This document shows positions 1 through 8,853 of a stretch of 64,000 bases of DNA, piece after piece (position 1 is the stretch's first letter; every line of letters begins with the position of its first letter). The notes beneath the pieces were generated by a model. The model saw only the letters and a list, made by a program, of their open reading frames with translations, had not been told where the DNA came from and made no database searches. The stretch spans positions 1-64,000 of the forward strand of contig NZ_JAMPYG010000005.1 of assembly GCF_023700745.1 (NCBI RefSeq), given 5' to 3'. A program made the position numbers and the translations under genes. The stretch comes from Rhodoferax sp. GTDB lineage: Bacteria; Pseudomonadota; Gammaproteobacteria; Burkholderiales; Burkholderiaceae_C.

Positions 1-144
1 AAAAACGACGACAACACGGACCGCCTGCAGATCAACGCGGCCAATTGCGTGCATTGCAAGACCTGCGATATCAAGGACCCGACGCAGAACATCGTCTGGG
101 TCACCCCAGAGGGTGGCGGTGGGCCCAATTACGCGGGAATGTGA
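1..144 (+). CDS. Electron transfer flavoprotein-ubiquinone oxidoreductase, C-terminal end (partial)
   Basis: This is the 3' end of a gene that begins before the window; only the last 47 residues are present. They contain [12 protein letters not shown], the cysteine pattern of the C-terminal ferredoxin-like [4Fe-4S] domain of ETF-QO, followed by the family-typical ending [23 protein letters not shown] is a membrane-associated flavoprotein that passes electrons from reduced electron transfer flavoprotein to ubiquinone, serving fatty acid and amino acid oxidation. The frame is open from base 1 and stops with TGA at 142-144. The fragment is short, but the motif and ending are distinctive. Confidence 0.88.
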   Translation, partial: KNDDNTDRLQINAANCVHCKTCDIKDPTQNIVWVTPEGGGGPNYAGM

Positions 145-145
145 G

Positions 146-967
146 TTACCGCTCCTGGCTGTCGCGGCCAGGAGATAGGCTGGGACTGGCCTGCGTTGAT
201 GGATCAAGGCATTCTCTTTTTTGGGTAAGCCACCCAAACACCAGGTGGTTAGCCAAAGCAAGGAGCCAGCAAATCCAACCCGTCCATAGGGTGTGGCTGG
301 GATAGTGCGCGCCGCGCACGGTTTGTGTCAGGCCGAAAACCAGACCCAGTAAAAGAACAACGAACAACATCAACCGGCCACGCCGGCGCATGGTTGTGTG
401 GCTCGACGACAGCCACGGCAAGGAAAGGGCGATGAAGGCGAAAGCTGAGGCGACATGACCACCAGGAAAGCAATGCCCGGCACCACCATCGCTGAGGCCC
501 CAACGCCAATGTGACACATACCAGGCCTTGCCCCCAAAATCCTGCAAATCCCACGGACAGCTGGTCAAACTGAAGTGCTTCAGAGTGCTGATCGTCACCA
601 AGCACAGTCCGATGCCGACCGGGATTTCAATGTGCTGCCAACGGGGCAGGATGCGAAACAACCCGGCTGGCCACCAGATCATGGCCGTCAGTGCCAGAAA
701 AACCGCAAAAGCCAGTTGCCTGCTGCGGGTGTGCAGTATTTCCCCCAGCCACCAGTTGTTTCGCAAAGCAAAACCCTGTTCATTAGCAAGCCAGTGCATC
801 ACGGTCAGGTCCAACCCGGAAAAATCCCAGATCAGCAGCCCCACCAGACTACCCACCGTGAAAAACGCCAGACGCAGAGAAAGTGCCAAATCAAAAGCTG
901 ATAGGCGGGTGGGTCTGTTGTGCATGTGTGCTGAACGGGTCTTGGTTTTTCGGGGCAGCTTTGCCAT
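146..967 (-). CDS. PAP2-family membrane phosphatase
   Basis: A 273-residue polytopic membrane protein of the PAP2 (type 2 phosphatidic acid phosphatase) superfamily. Several hydrophobic helices are visible, for example around residues 33-47, 86-105, 113-130 and 195-220. The active-site motifs appear as KHFSLTSCPWD (motif 1, degenerate), CFPGGHVAS (motif 2, with PGGH replacing the usual PSGH) and RGAHYPSHTLW (motif 3). Relatives remove or transfer phosphate on undecaprenyl diphosphate, phosphatidylglycerol phosphate or lipid A. It is divergent from the EptA-like gene with 93 bases between them, which suggests a role in lipid A phosphate chemistry, but the substrate cannot be read from the sequence. 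A second possible start is the ATG at 925, giving MHNRPTRLS. Confidence 0.8.
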   Translation of the reverse strand: MAKLPRKTKTRSAHMHNRPTRLSAFDLALSLRLAFFTVGSLVGLLIWDFSGLDLTVMHWLANEQGFALRNNWWLGEILHTRSRQLAFAVFLALTAMIWWPAGLFRILPRWQHIEIPVGIGLCLVTISTLKHFSLTSCPWDLQDFGGKAWYVSHWRWGLSDGGAGHCFPGGHVASAFAFIALSLPWLSSSHTTMRRRGRLMLFVVLLLGLVFGLTQTVRGAHYPSHTLWTGWICWLLALANHLVFGWLTQKRECLDPSTQASPSLSPGRDSQER

Positions 968-1063
968 GAACCTGGTGGCAGGATTATGGGCAAGTTTGAG
1001 TTAATGCTGGGTTAATACAAGGCTTCAACAATCGCGGCTGTATTTTTACCGGCGCTCATTGTG

Positions 1064-2818
1064 ATGACCCTCTCGCTTGCTTCTCACCGTCCGTTACACC
1101 CTGTTGCCATGTCGCTGATTTTGGCGCTTTGGCTGAGCACCATTGGCAATGCGCCGCTGTGGCTTGCGCTGCTGGGCTTGCCCGAATCGCACACCCCCAG
1201 GGCCTGGCTTGGCATCGCAGGTTTTGGCGTCGTGGTGTTGGCCACTACCGTGGTATTTCTAAGCCTGGTGGTCTGGCCGCGGTGGCGCAAACCGGTCGGA
1301 CTTGTTTTGCTTCTGGTCGCAGCATGCAACAGCTATTTCATGTACACCTATGGCGTGGTTATCGACCCAAGCATGCTGACCAATGCGGTTCAGACCGATG
1401 CACGGGAAGTGCGCGATCTGTTATCGTGGTCGATGCTGACGGTGGTCATGCTGGGCGTTCTGCTGCCTGGTTGGTGGTGGTGGAAACAACCGGTGCAGCA
1501 GGTTCCTGCCAGAGCCCTCGTGGTCAAGCAAATCAGTCTGGCCGTGGTGGCCACCCTGGTCATGCTGGTGGTGGTGTGGTTGTCGTTCCAGGACCTGGCC
1601 TCAACCATGCGTAACCACAAATCCTTGCGCTACATGGTCAATCCCTTCAATACGGTTTATGCCACAACGCGTCTGGTGGTGGGTAAGTCGGCGCATGCAA
1701 GCCAACTCATTCAACCCATTGGCGAGGATGCGGCCCTGCTAGGCAGTGCCAGTGACGCTGACAAATCGCCCTTGATCGTGCTGGTCGTGGGCGAGACGGC
1801 GCGGGCCGCCAACGTGGGTCTGGCAGGGTATGCCCGAGACACCACGCCACGCCTCAAGCAACTGCAAGACGGTGGCGAGTTGGTGTATTTTTCAAATGTC
1901 TCTTCCTGCGGAACCAACACCCAAGTGTCGTTGCCTTGTATGTTCTCTGACCTGGGACACGATGCCTATGGAAAAACCGAAGCGCGTTTTGAGAATTTGC
2001 TCGACGTCCTGCAACACGCGGGCATGGCTGTGTTGTGGCTGGACAACCAATCCGGCTGCAAAGGCGTCTGTGATCGGGTACCTCACGCCGATACCCGCGA
2101 ACTCAAGGACCCCGCGTTGTGCCCTGACGGCGAATGTTTCGACGAAGCAATGCTGCGCGTACTGCCCGAACGCCTGGGCCAGCTGGAGCCTGCTCGACGT
2201 GCGCGCGGCACGGTGGTCGTGATGCACCAGATGGGCAGCCACGGGCCGGCGTATTACAAGCGAGCACCCACCGAATTCAAGGTGTTTACCCCTGAATGCC
2301 GCAGCAATGTACTGCAAGAATGTTCCGGCCAGGAAATCGTCAATGCCTACGACAACTCGGTACGTTATTCGGACCACTTTTTAGGCCAGACCGTGGCTTG
2401 GCTCAAGACCCAAAAACGCCCGACCGCGCTGGTGTATGTCTCTGACCACGGTGAGTCACTGGGGGAAAAAGGCTTGTACCTGCATGGCATGCCCTATGCC
2501 ATGGCACCCAAAGAACAAACCAATGTGCCGATGGCCGTGTGGTTCTCCTCACCCATGCTCAATCATCTGGGCTGGGATAAATCATGCTGGCTTGCGCAAG
2601 CCAGCCAACCGGTTACACATGACAACCTGTTTAGCTCCATGCTGTCGCTGGCGCATGTGCAGACCCGCTTGTACAAACCGCAACTGGACGTTTTTTCAGC
2701 ATGCCCATCAGGTCAGCAGCAGGCTCAGGCCACCACCGGACGACCCAACGTGTCAGAGTACGCGGCAAAACCCCTGAACACAACCGTTGACACTGCACCT
2801 AAACCCAGCCACGGATAG
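1064..2818 (+). CDS. eptA: Lipid A phosphoethanolamine transferase, EptA-like
   Basis: A 584-residue inner-membrane enzyme that transfers phosphoethanolamine from phosphatidylethanolamine to lipid A phosphate, lowering negative surface charge and polymyxin binding. The first 175 residues hold five hydrophobic segments; the rest is a periplasmic alkaline-phosphatase-like (sulfatase) domain. Visible active-site elements are GETAR (Glu244), SSCGTNT with the likely nucleophile Thr284, and VSDHGESLGE (Asp461, His462). Several cysteines, as in SGCKGVC and CPDGEC, would form the usual disulfides. A GTG at 1061 directly precedes the ATG at 1064; the ATG is taken as the start. It lies divergent from the PAP2 gene. 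Length and motifs match chromosomal EptA/MCR-type enzymes. Whether the lipid A 1- or 4'-phosphate is the target is unknown. Confidence 0.92.
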   Translation: MTLSLASHRPLHPVAMSLILALWLSTIGNAPLWLALLGLPESHTPRAWLGIAGFGVVVLATTVVFLSLVVWPRWRKPVGLVLLLVAACNSYFMYTYGVVIDPSMLTNAVQTDAREVRDLLSWSMLTVVMLGVLLPGWWWWKQPVQQVPARALVVKQISLAVVATLVMLVVVWLSFQDLASTMRNHKSLRYMVNPFNTVYATTRLVVGKSAHASQLIQPIGEDAALLGSASDADKSPLIVLVVGETARAANVGLAGYARDTTPRLKQLQDGGELVYFSNVSSCGTNTQVSLPCMFSDLGHDAYGKTEARFENLLDVLQHAGMAVLWLDNQSGCKGVCDRVPHADTRELKDPALCPDGECFDEAMLRVLPERLGQLEPARRARGTVVVMHQMGSHGPAYYKRAPTEFKVFTPECRSNVLQECSGQEIVNAYDNSVRYSDHFLGQTVAWLKTQKRPTALVYVSDHGESLGEKGLYLHGMPYAMAPKEQTNVPMAVWFSSPMLNHLGWDKSCWLAQASQPVTHDNLFSSMLSLAHVQTRLYKPQLDVFSACPSGQQQAQATTGRPNVSEYAAKPLNTTVDTAPKPSHG

Positions 2819-2901
2819 CGACTGTGCCGAGTCGTCGGCCGAGAAATGGTATGGTTGGGTAACTACGACAGCAGCTGGCCTGCTGACTTGCGGGTTTTGC
2901 T

Positions 2902-3906
2902 ATGAATCATGAAATTGAATGGACGTCCTGGGCGCCAGATGTACTGCCCGGCTTCGAGCAGGCTACCCTGTCAGGGCTGCTTGCATCAGATGGTCCTGTC
3001 GCGGTGGTGCTGGTTCGCAGACGCAGCCTCAAACCGTCTGGCAAGGCGGTCCTTTATGTCCACGGCTATGTAGACTACTTCTTTCAAACCCATCTGGCAG
3101 ATTTCTACAACAAGGCAGGATTGGATTTTTATGCCGTAGACCTTCGTCGCCACGGACGATCCATGCGCGCCCATCAACTGCCGAACTACACCAGCGATAT
3201 CGATGAGTATCTGCAGGATGTCGATGCCGCTGTCAATTTTCTGCAAGGGCAAGAGGGTGTGGACTGGCTGCTTCTCAACGGTCATTCCACCGGGGGTCTG
3301 GTGGCAGCCCTGTACGCGCACCGTGGGCAACATCGCGCGGCTGTACAAGCCGTGTTTCTGAATAGCCCGTTCCTGGACATGAACCTGCCTTGGTGGCAGG
3401 AATTGCTGCTGGAACCTTTGGTCGCGTCGCTTGGAAGCGTGTTGCCACACTGGCAGATCCCGCATCATGTGGTTGTTTACGGTGAAAGTCTGCATGCGGA
3501 TCATCATGGTGCCTGGCGCTACAACACCCAGTGGAAGCCCATCGAAGGATTTCCCGTTTATGCCGGTTGGTTTCGCGCCATGCACCGGGCGCACGCAGAA
3601 GTCGCACAGGGGCTGTCCATTGATTGCCCTGTTTTGGTGATGCACGCACAGCGCAGTACCTGGCCGAAGCGCTGGAGCGAAGAAACCATGAGCACCGACA
3701 TTGTTCTGGATATTGCAGACATGCAACGCCTAGCGCCCGGCCTGGGGCGTCAGGTTGAACGGCTGGCAATTGCAAACGGCGTGCATGATCTGGTCCTGTC
3801 GGCCCCACAGATAAGGGAAAAGGTGTTCAACAAATTGTTGAATTGGCTGGTCCGAATGGGTGCAACCCAATCCATTGCGCCGTACCATGGATCAGCTGTC
3901 GGTTAA
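2902..3906 (+). CDS. Alpha/beta hydrolase (serine aminopeptidase/lysophospholipase type)
   Basis: A 334-residue alpha/beta-fold hydrolase with no signal peptide, so probably cytoplasmic. YVHGYVDYFF (around residue 52) is the oxyanion-hole strand-loop, GHSTGG carries the nucleophile Ser129, and NGVHDLVLS near residue 295 offers the catalytic His. DLRRHGRS near residue 80 is typical of the Hydrolase_4/S33 group that includes monoglyceride lipases and lysophospholipases. It stands 83 bases after eptA on the same strand, so it could be co-transcribed, but there is no overlap. The substrate is unknown. Confidence 0.85.
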   Translation: MNHEIEWTSWAPDVLPGFEQATLSGLLASDGPVAVVLVRRRSLKPSGKAVLYVHGYVDYFFQTHLADFYNKAGLDFYAVDLRRHGRSMRAHQLPNYTSDIDEYLQDVDAAVNFLQGQEGVDWLLLNGHSTGGLVAALYAHRGQHRAAVQAVFLNSPFLDMNLPWWQELLLEPLVASLGSVLPHWQIPHHVVVYGESLHADHHGAWRYNTQWKPIEGFPVYAGWFRAMHRAHAEVAQGLSIDCPVLVMHAQRSTWPKRWSEETMSTDIVLDIADMQRLAPGLGRQVERLAIANGVHDLVLSAPQIREKVFNKLLNWLVRMGATQSIAPYHGSAVG

Positions 3907-4025
3907 GTGCTGGCTGCGCAGCGCACCTTGCCAGCATTGTTGTTTTCAGGTTTTTGTGGGAAGGTCGTCAAGGCAACAACTTTGACATAAATCCCGATTT
4001 GTGTCCGAGCCTGTAGAATTTATAC

Positions 4026-4275
4026 CGTTCAGGAGAGAGCCAACCCATCGAGGTGGCCGCCGAAGGCGCAGAGTTGCTGATTGCAGCAATTTGAACGCTC
4101 AGGCAAAAGGACTGACAACCGTCACGAAGTCGCCAGACTTTTTGACGTCTCCCCACTGGAGAGAGGTCAGCCTTGGCGTATGCGCCAGGGCCGATCCACC
4201 GAAGGAGCAACCCAAACCCGGCGCCTTGCGCAACTGGTTTTGGCGAATCTCTCAGGTAAAGCGGACAGCGGGGGC
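4026..4275 (+). ncRNA. Tandem glycine riboswitch (two aptamers)
   Basis: Two glycine aptamers lie head to tail in the gcvT leader. Aptamer 1 spans roughly 4026-4120, starting at TTCAGGAGAGAGCC, with the conserved GCCGCCGAAGGCGCAGA core and closing with CGCTCAGGCAAAAGGACTGA. Aptamer 2 spans roughly 4147-4272, with CTGGAGAGAGGTCAGCC, the core CCGATCCACCGAAGGAGCAA and the closing strand CTCTCAGGTAAAGCGGACAG. These are the class consensus blocks. Cooperative or linked glycine binding turns on the glycine cleavage operon immediately downstream. Boundaries are good to about ten bases. Confidence 0.95.
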
Positions 4276-4338
4276 AGCCCATGGCATTGACGCGGCGTCA
4301 GGTCATGGAATTTGATTTGCCCCCTGCTCTATTGGAGT
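4270..4338 (+). promoter_or_regulatory. Probable expression platform of the glycine riboswitch and gcvT ribosome binding site
   Basis: GGGGGCA at 4270-4276, overlapping the end of aptamer 2, can pair with TGCCCCC at 4318-4324. Inside this pairing sit the nested arms CCATG/CATGG (4279-4283/4304-4308) and TGACGC/GCGTCA (4288-4293/4295-4300). The GGAG ribosome binding site (about 4334-4337) lies just after the outer stem. The arrangement fits control by a switching stem close to the start codon. There is no T-tract, so translational control is likelier than termination; this is inference from base pairing only. Confidence 0.5.
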
Positions 4339-4342
4339 CTTG

Positions 4343-5488
4343 ATGTCCGCCTCACCTGACGATCTTCTGAAAGTCCCGCTCAACGACCTGCATCTTGCTT
4401 TGGACGCCCGCATGGTGCCGTTTGCCGGCTACAGCATGCCGGTGCAATACCCCGACGGCCTGATGGCCGAGCACAAACACACGCGCAGCGCGGCCGGCTT
4501 GTTCGATGTCTCGCACATGGGCCAGTTGCGGCTGGTGGGGCCGGATGCCGCTGCGGCTTTTGAGAGCCTGATTCCGGTCGACGTGATCGACCTGGGCGTG
4601 GGCAGGCAGCGCTACGGCCTGCTGCTCAATGACGCAGGCGGCATCATCGACGACCTGATGTTCGTCAACCGTGGCACGGACATCTTTGTCATCGTCAACG
4701 GCGCTTGCAAGGTGGGCGACATCGCGCACATCCAGGCCCGAATTGGCGGCCGTTGCCAGGTCATCCCGAGCCCTGAGCGCGCCCTGCTGGCGCTGCAAGG
4801 CCCGCAGGCCGTGAACGCCTTGTCGCGGCTCGCCCCTGGGGTGGAAAAGCTGGTCTTCATGACCGGCGGCCACTTCAGCGTGCAGACGGGTGACCGGGCC
4901 ATTGACGTGTACCTGACGCGCAGCGGCTACACCGGTGAGGACGGGTTCGAGATCTCGGTCCATGAATCCGACGCGCTGGCATTGGCCAAGGCGCTGCTGG
5001 CACAGCCTGAAGTCAAGCCAATTGGCCTGGGTGCGCGCAATTCACTGCGACTGGAAGCCGGCCTGCCGCTTTATGGCAACGACGTTGACACCACTACCAC
5101 GCCGGTTGAAGCCGGCCTGCAATGGGCGATCCAGAAGGTGCGCCGCGCCGGTGGTGCACGCGCGGGTGGCTTCCCGGGCGCAGACAAAATTCTGGCGCAA
5201 CTGGGGGGCGAAACAGGTTCGGTGACACGCAAGCGGGTTGGCCTGAAAGCGCTGGCGCGTATTCCGGTGCGAGAGCATATTGAGCTGCAAAATCTGGCTG
5301 GCGAGCGCATCGGCGAAGTCACCAGCGGCCTGCTCGGCCCCAGCATCGACCAGCCCATCGCCATGGGCTATGTACCGCCTGCCCTGGCCACCCTGGGCAG
5401 CCAAGTCAACGCCATGGTGCGCGGTAAGCCGGTCCAGATGGAAGTGGTGGCCATGCCCTTTGTGCCGACCAACTATTTCCGCGGTTAA
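4343..5488 (+). CDS. gcvT: Aminomethyltransferase, T-protein of the glycine cleavage system
   Basis: A 381-residue cytoplasmic enzyme. It takes the aminomethyl group from lipoylated GcvH and releases ammonia while passing the carbon to tetrahydrofolate. The N-terminal folate-binding domain shows FAGYSMPVQYPDGLMAEH and GLFDVSHMGQ; LTRSGYTGEDGFEIS (about residues 191-205) and GLGARNSLRLEAGLPLYGND are further family blocks; the C-terminal barrel ends in the typical PFVPTNYFRG. The ATG at 4343 is chosen because GGAG lies seven bases upstream; the TTG just before it is less likely. It is the first gene of gcvT-gcvH-gcvP and is governed by the tandem riboswitch upstream. Confidence 0.97.
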   Translation: MSASPDDLLKVPLNDLHLALDARMVPFAGYSMPVQYPDGLMAEHKHTRSAAGLFDVSHMGQLRLVGPDAAAAFESLIPVDVIDLGVGRQRYGLLLNDAGGIIDDLMFVNRGTDIFVIVNGACKVGDIAHIQARIGGRCQVIPSPERALLALQGPQAVNALSRLAPGVEKLVFMTGGHFSVQTGDRAIDVYLTRSGYTGEDGFEISVHESDALALAKALLAQPEVKPIGLGARNSLRLEAGLPLYGNDVDTTTTPVEAGLQWAIQKVRRAGGARAGGFPGADKILAQLGGETGSVTRKRVGLKALARIPVREHIELQNLAGERIGEVTSGLLGPSIDQPIAMGYVPPALATLGSQVNAMVRGKPVQMEVVAMPFVPTNYFRG

Positions 5489-5540
5489 TGCCTTTTCCAG
5501 TCCCTTCCCCACTTTTTATTCAAATTTTCAGAGAATCACC

Positions 5541-5915
5541 ATGACCATCAAATACACCCCCGACCACGAATGGATCAAGATTGACGGCGACATCGGCACC
5601 GTCGGCATCACCCACCACGCACAAGACGCCTTGGGCGATGTGGTGTTTGTGGACCTGCCCGAAGTAGGCAAAACCTATGCGCACAAAGACCCGGCTGCTG
5701 TCGTCGAGTCCGTCAAGGCCGCCGCTGACGTCTACATGCCGGCCAATGGCGAAGTGACCGAAGTCAACGAAGCCCTGCGCGACGACCCCTCGCTGGCCAA
5801 TTCCGACCCACTGGGCGCGGGCTGGTTCTTCAGGTTCAAACTGGCCAACCCGGCCGACCTGGATACCTTCATGGACGAGACCAGCTACACCGCCTTTGCC
5901 GCCGACGCACACTGA
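5541..5915 (+). CDS. gcvH: Glycine cleavage system H protein (lipoyl carrier)
   Basis: A 124-residue lipoyl carrier that shuttles the aminomethyl intermediate between GcvP, GcvT and lipoamide dehydrogenase. The start [17 protein letters not shown] and the lipoylation site [12 protein letters not shown] (Lys59) are the family signatures, and [13 protein letters not shown] is the conserved C-terminal block. The ATG at 5541 follows AGAGAATCACC, a weak ribosome binding site. The open frame extends far upstream into gcvT, but only this start gives the normal GcvH length. It lies 52 bases after gcvT and 14 bases before gcvP. Confidence 0.97.
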   Translation: MTIKYTPDHEWIKIDGDIGTVGITHHAQDALGDVVFVDLPEVGKTYAHKDPAAVVESVKAAADVYMPANGEVTEVNEALRDDPSLANSDPLGAGWFFRFKLANPADLDTFMDETSYTAFAADAH

Positions 5916-5929
5916 GCAGGCCGCCCACC

Positions 5930-8812
5930 ATGACTCCCATTGCTCTTTCGCCTTTGGGCGAACTTGAAAACGCGTCTGAATTCATTGCACGCCACATCGG
6001 CATCGGTGCCGCTGACGAAGCTCTCATGCTTAAAACCGTGGCGGCGGCGTCGCGCGCTGCGCTCATTGATGACATCGTGCCGCGCAGCATCGCCCGCAGC
6101 CAGCCTATGGCCATCCCCGCACCCATCACCGAGGCCGCCGCACTGGCCGAACTCAAGGCCATGGCGGGCAAAAACAAGGTGCTCAAAAGCTACATCGGCC
6201 AGGGCTATTACGGAACCCACACGCCCGGCGTGATCCTGCGCAACATCCTGGAAAACCCGGCCTGGTACACCGCCTACACGCCCTACCAGGCCGAAATCAG
6301 CCAGGGCCGCATGGAGGCGCTGGTCAATTTCCAGACCATGGTGATGGACCTGACCGGCATGCCCATGGCCAATGCCTCGATGCTCGACGAAGCCACCGCC
6401 GCCGCCGAAGCCATGACCATGGCGCTGCGTGCCAGCAAATCCAAATCGACCACGTTCCTGGTCGATGCCGAGGTGCTGCCGCAAACCCTGGCTGTGATCC
6501 AGACCCGCGCCGAGCCGCTGGGCATCAGCGTCAAGGTCTGCCATACCAGCGACGACTTGGCGCAAGACAGTTTTGCCGTGCTGCTGCAATACCCCGGCAC
6601 CAGCGGTGTGGTACGCGATGACCGCGGCCTGATAACGGCCATCAAGGCCCGGGGTGGCATCGTCATCATGGCGGCCGACCTGCTGGCGCTCACGCTGCTC
6701 ACCGCCCCCGGTGAGCTTGGCGCCGACATTGCCGTGGGCACCACCCAGCGCTTCGGCATGCCCATGGGCAACGGCGGCCCGCACGCCGCCTACATGGCCT
6801 GCCGCGACGAACACAAACGCACCATGCCCGGCCGCCTGGTGGGCGTCAGTGTCGACAGCCACGGCAAACCTGCCTACCGGCTGGCACTGCAAACGCGCGA
6901 ACAGCACATCCGCCGCGAAAAAGCCACCTCCAACATCTGCACCGCACAAGTACTGCCGGCAGTGATTGCCAGCATGTACGCGGTTTACCACGGCCCGGCT
7001 GGCCTCAAGCGCATCGCACAACGCGTGGCCACCTTGACCGCCGTGCTGGCTGCGGGTCTGAAGAGCCTGGGTTTTGCCATCACCAATGCCAGCGCGTTTG
7101 AGACGCTCACCGTGAACACGGGCGACGCCACCGCATCGATAGCCGCCAAGGCGCTCACCGCCGGTGCCAACCTGCGCCTGGCATCCAGCCAGACACTGAG
7201 CGTGTCGCTCGATGAGACCACCACACGCGCCGACGTGGCACAGCTCTGGAGCTTCTTTGCCAAACCGGGTCAGACCCTGCCCCAGGTCGTTGATTTCGAA
7301 CAAAACACGGCCACCCTGCTACCCGCCGCCCTGTTACGCAACAGCAGTTACCTGACGCACCCGGTGTTCAACACCCACCACTCCGAGACCGGCATGCTGC
7401 GCTACATTCGCCGCCTGTCCGATTTTGATCTGGCGCTGGACCGCACCATGATCCCGCTGGGCAGCTGCACCATGAAGCTCAACGCCGCCAGCGAGATGAT
7501 CCCGATCACCTGGCCCGAGTTTGCCAACATCCACCCCTATTGCCCCGAAGACCAGCGCGCGGGCTACGCCGAACTCGACGAGCAACTGCGCGCCTGGCTT
7601 TGCGAAGCCACCGGTTACGCCGGCATCAGCCTGCAACCCAACGCAGGCAGCCAGGGCGAATACGCCGGCATGATGGCCATCCGGGGCTACCATGAAGCGC
7701 GCGGCGAGGGCCACCGCAACATATGCCTGATCCCGAGCAGCGCGCACGGCACCAACCCCGCCAGCGCCACCATGGTGGGCATGAAGGTGGTGGTGACGGC
7801 CTGCGACGCCAACGGCAATGTCGACATGGCCGACCTCCAGGCCAAGTGCGAACAGCACAGCGCCAACCTCGCTGCCATCATGATCACCTACCCCAGCACC
7901 CACGGCGTGTTCGAGACCAGCGTCAAGGAACTGTGCGCGCTGGTGCACAGCCACGGCGGGCGGGTCTATGTGGACGGTGCCAACATGAACGCGCTGGTCG
8001 GCCTGGCTGCGCCCGGTGCCTTTGGCGGCGACGTGAGCCATCTGAACCTGCACAAGACCTTTTGCATCCCGCACGGCGGCGGCGGCCCCGGTGTCGGCCC
8101 CGTGTGCGTGGTGGCCGACCTGGTGCCCTACTTGCCCGGCGCGGGCGTCGGTGCCGTGTCAGCAGCGCCTTTGGGCAATGCAGCCGTGCTGCCGATCAGC
8201 TGGATGTACTGCCGCATGATGGGCGCGGAAGGCCTGAAGGCCGCGACCGAGGTCGCCATTTTGAGTGCCAACTACATCAGCGTTCGCCTGAAGGACCACT
8301 ACCCCACGCTCTACACCAGCGCTTCTGAAGACGGCAAACCCGGCCGCGTCGCGCACGAGTGCATTCTGGATTTGCGGCCCTTGAAGGAAAGCAGTGGCGG
8401 TGTCCACGGCGTGACCGCCGAAGACGTGACCAAGCGCCTGATGGACTACGGTTTCCATGCGCCCACGCTGAGCTTTCCGGTACCCGGCACACTCATGGTG
8501 GAGCCCACCGAAAGCGAAACGCTCGATGAGCTCGACCGCTTCATCAACGCCATGATCGCCATCCGCGAAGAGATTGCCAAAGTCGAGCAAGGCGTCTGGC
8601 CAAAGGGCAACAACCCGCTGAGCCATGCACCACACACGGCGGCGACGCTGCTGGCTGAAACCTGGGACCGGCCTTACTCCAGGGAACTGGCTGCGTTTCC
8701 ACTGCCCAGCCTTAAATCTTCCAAGTACTGGGTGCCGGTGGGGCGCATCGACAACGTCCATGGCGACCGCCACCTGTTTTGCTCGTGTGTTCCGGTCACC
8801 GACTTGAATTGA
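5930..8812 (+). CDS. gcvP: Glycine dehydrogenase (decarboxylating), P-protein
   Basis: A 960-residue PLP enzyme that decarboxylates glycine and loads the aminomethyl group on GcvH. Both halves of the fused P1-P2 architecture are present. The N-terminal half has [17 protein letters not shown] and [12 protein letters not shown]; the C-terminal half has [37 protein letters not shown] and the PLP lysine in [18 protein letters not shown] (Lys709). Length matches the single-chain proteobacterial form. It is the last gene of the operon, followed by a GC-rich hairpin at 8822-8844. No lpd or serine hydroxymethyltransferase gene is linked here. Confidence 0.97.
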   Translation: MTPIALSPLGELENASEFIARHIGIGAADEALMLKTVAAASRAALIDDIVPRSIARSQPMAIPAPITEAAALAELKAMAGKNKVLKSYIGQGYYGTHTPGVILRNILENPAWYTAYTPYQAEISQGRMEALVNFQTMVMDLTGMPMANASMLDEATAAAEAMTMALRASKSKSTTFLVDAEVLPQTLAVIQTRAEPLGISVKVCHTSDDLAQDSFAVLLQYPGTSGVVRDDRGLITAIKARGGIVIMAADLLALTLLTAPGELGADIAVGTTQRFGMPMGNGGPHAAYMACRDEHKRTMPGRLVGVSVDSHGKPAYRLALQTREQHIRREKATSNICTAQVLPAVIASMYAVYHGPAGLKRIAQRVATLTAVLAAGLKSLGFAITNASAFETLTVNTGDATASIAAKALTAGANLRLASSQTLSVSLDETTTRADVAQLWSFFAKPGQTLPQVVDFEQNTATLLPAALLRNSSYLTHPVFNTHHSETGMLRYIRRLSDFDLALDRTMIPLGSCTMKLNAASEMIPITWPEFANIHPYCPEDQRAGYAELDEQLRAWLCEATGYAGISLQPNAGSQGEYAGMMAIRGYHEARGEGHRNICLIPSSAHGTNPASATMVGMKVVVTACDANGNVDMADLQAKCEQHSANLAAIMITYPSTHGVFETSVKELCALVHSHGGRVYVDGANMNALVGLAAPGAFGGDVSHLNLHKTFCIPHGGGGPGVGPVCVVADLVPYLPGAGVGAVSAAPLGNAAVLPISWMYCRMMGAEGLKAATEVAILSANYISVRLKDHYPTLYTSASEDGKPGRVAHECILDLRPLKESSGGVHGVTAEDVTKRLMDYGFHAPTLSFPVPGTLMVEPTESETLDELDRFINAMIAIREEIAKVEQGVWPKGNNPLSHAPHTAATLLAETWDRPYSRELAAFPLPSLKSSKYWVPVGRIDNVHGDRHLFCSCVPVTDLN

Positions 8813-8821
8813 GAGAATGGC

Positions 8822-8844
8822 ACAGGGGCGTTTATCGCCCCTGT
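8822..8844. terminator. Hairpin between convergent gcvP and DUF4382 gene
   Basis: A perfect nine-base stem, ACAGGGGCG/CGCCCCTGT with loop TTTAT, sits in the 41-base gap between two convergent genes, the place expected for a shared terminator. No T-run follows on either strand, so it may stall or stabilise transcripts rather than act as a classical intrinsic terminator. Confidence 0.5.
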
Positions 8845-8853
8845 CCTGATCAC

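Noticed and set aside
5885..7303. A 472-codon minus-strand frame opposite gcvP
   Set aside because: Gly/His/Gln-rich shadow of a GC-rich gene; gcvP is complete.
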